DNA from: Ottowia sp.
GTDB lineage: Bacteria; Pseudomonadota; Gammaproteobacteria; Burkholderiales; Burkholderiaceae_C
DNA length: 16,475 nt
Assembly (NCBI GenBank): GCA_023228705.1
Contig: JALOAS010000072.1
Coordinates: 1 to 16,475, forward strand
Direction of reading: 5' to 3'
The position numbers were made by a program, and so were the translations under genes. Below, in pieces: positions 16,359 through 16,475 of this stretch; position 1 is the first letter of the stretch, and each line of letters starts with the position of its first letter. The notes below the pieces were generated by a model, which worked only from the letters and a program-made list of their open reading frames with translations, did no database searches and had not been told where the DNA came from.

Positions 16359-16415
16359 GCAGCAGCCCGGCCCGGCTTGGCGCACGTGCATTGGTGAGCC
16401 GGTGGGGCAAGGGTT

Positions 16416-16444
16416 GGTGGATGCGCTGCGCTTATCCACCCTAC
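16416..16444 (+). repeat. REP-like palindrome downstream of the hydrolase gene
   Basis: GGTGGAT (16416-16422) and ATCCACC (16434-16440) form a 7-bp stem. Further GC pairs lie inside it past one mismatch, and CTAC follows the stem. The layout GGATGCG...CTTATCC..CCTAC matches the shape of enterobacterial REP units (GCCGGATGCG...CTTATCCGGCCTAC). It lies in non-coding DNA 58 bp after the stop codon. Confidence 0.6.
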
Positions 16445-16463
16445 GTGGTGGTGCGTGCGGCTT

Positions 16464-16475
16464 GTAGGCCGGATA
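16464..16475 (-). repeat. Second REP-like unit, opposite orientation, cut by window edge
   Basis: GTAGGCCGGATA at the very end is the start of the reverse complement of a REP unit (CTTATCCGGCCTAC). It faces the palindrome at 16416-16444, as in a BIME pair. Only 12 bp are visible, so the call is tentative. Confidence 0.4.

Noticed and set aside
11361..16439. Open reading frame of 1692 codons on the minus strand opposite yhdP and the hydrolase gene
   Set aside because: It is a shadow of GC-rich coding sequence. The translation is rich in Gln, Ala, Arg and Gly, has no family motif and covers two well-supported genes on the other strand.

Overview
The window is very GC-rich and gene-dense. It looks like chromosomal DNA of a betaproteobacterium, most likely order Burkholderiales. 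The grounds are a Neisseria/Burkholderia-type trimeric porin, an ftrABCD ferrous-iron uptake operon of the kind studied in Bordetella and Brucella, and the arrangement glnE / yhdP / nitrilase-family gene, which I recall as a common betaproteobacterial neighbourhood. No species can be named from the sequence alone. No CRISPR array, tRNA, rRNA or phage module was seen.

Left part (1-1570): the 3' portion of an insertion sequence whose DDE transposase resembles the IS1634 branch of the IS4 superfamily. It is cut by the window edge and followed by a short, more AT-rich non-coding stretch.

Iron module (1571-5835, minus strand): a promoter with a near-perfect Fur-type palindrome lies over its -10 region. 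It is followed by ftrA (P19-like periplasmic protein), ftrB (cupredoxin), ftrC (FTR1-type permease) and ftrD (membrane polyferredoxin), then a small outer-membrane porin 62 bp further on. Together they would take Fe(II) from the periplasm through an oxidation-coupled permease, with FtrD as the presumed electron sink. The porin could be the outer-membrane entry, but that is inference.

glnE cluster (6128-11256, minus strand): glnE (glutamine synthetase adenylyltransferase/adenylyl-removing enzyme) overlaps a hemerythrin-like gene by ATGA. A GNAT acetyltransferase and an EamA/DMT transporter follow closely. The transporter is split by an in-frame amber codon. glnE carries the most unusual feature of the window: an 84-bp tandem repeat (three copies plus a partial one) inserted in frame in its C-terminal catalytic half. 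It encodes a Pro/Ala/Gly-rich linker of about 120 residues absent from the family.

Right part (11421-16475, plus strand): yhdP (a giant AsmA-like envelope protein) and an intact Nit-type carbon-nitrogen hydrolase run divergently from glnE. The window ends in REP-like palindromes of opposite orientation, resembling enterobacterial BIME sequences.

Nothing here clearly forms a new defence or metabolic system. The items most worth a second look are the coding repeat array in glnE, the split transporter, the Fur-box/porin arrangement of the ftr operon, and the REP pair at the right edge.
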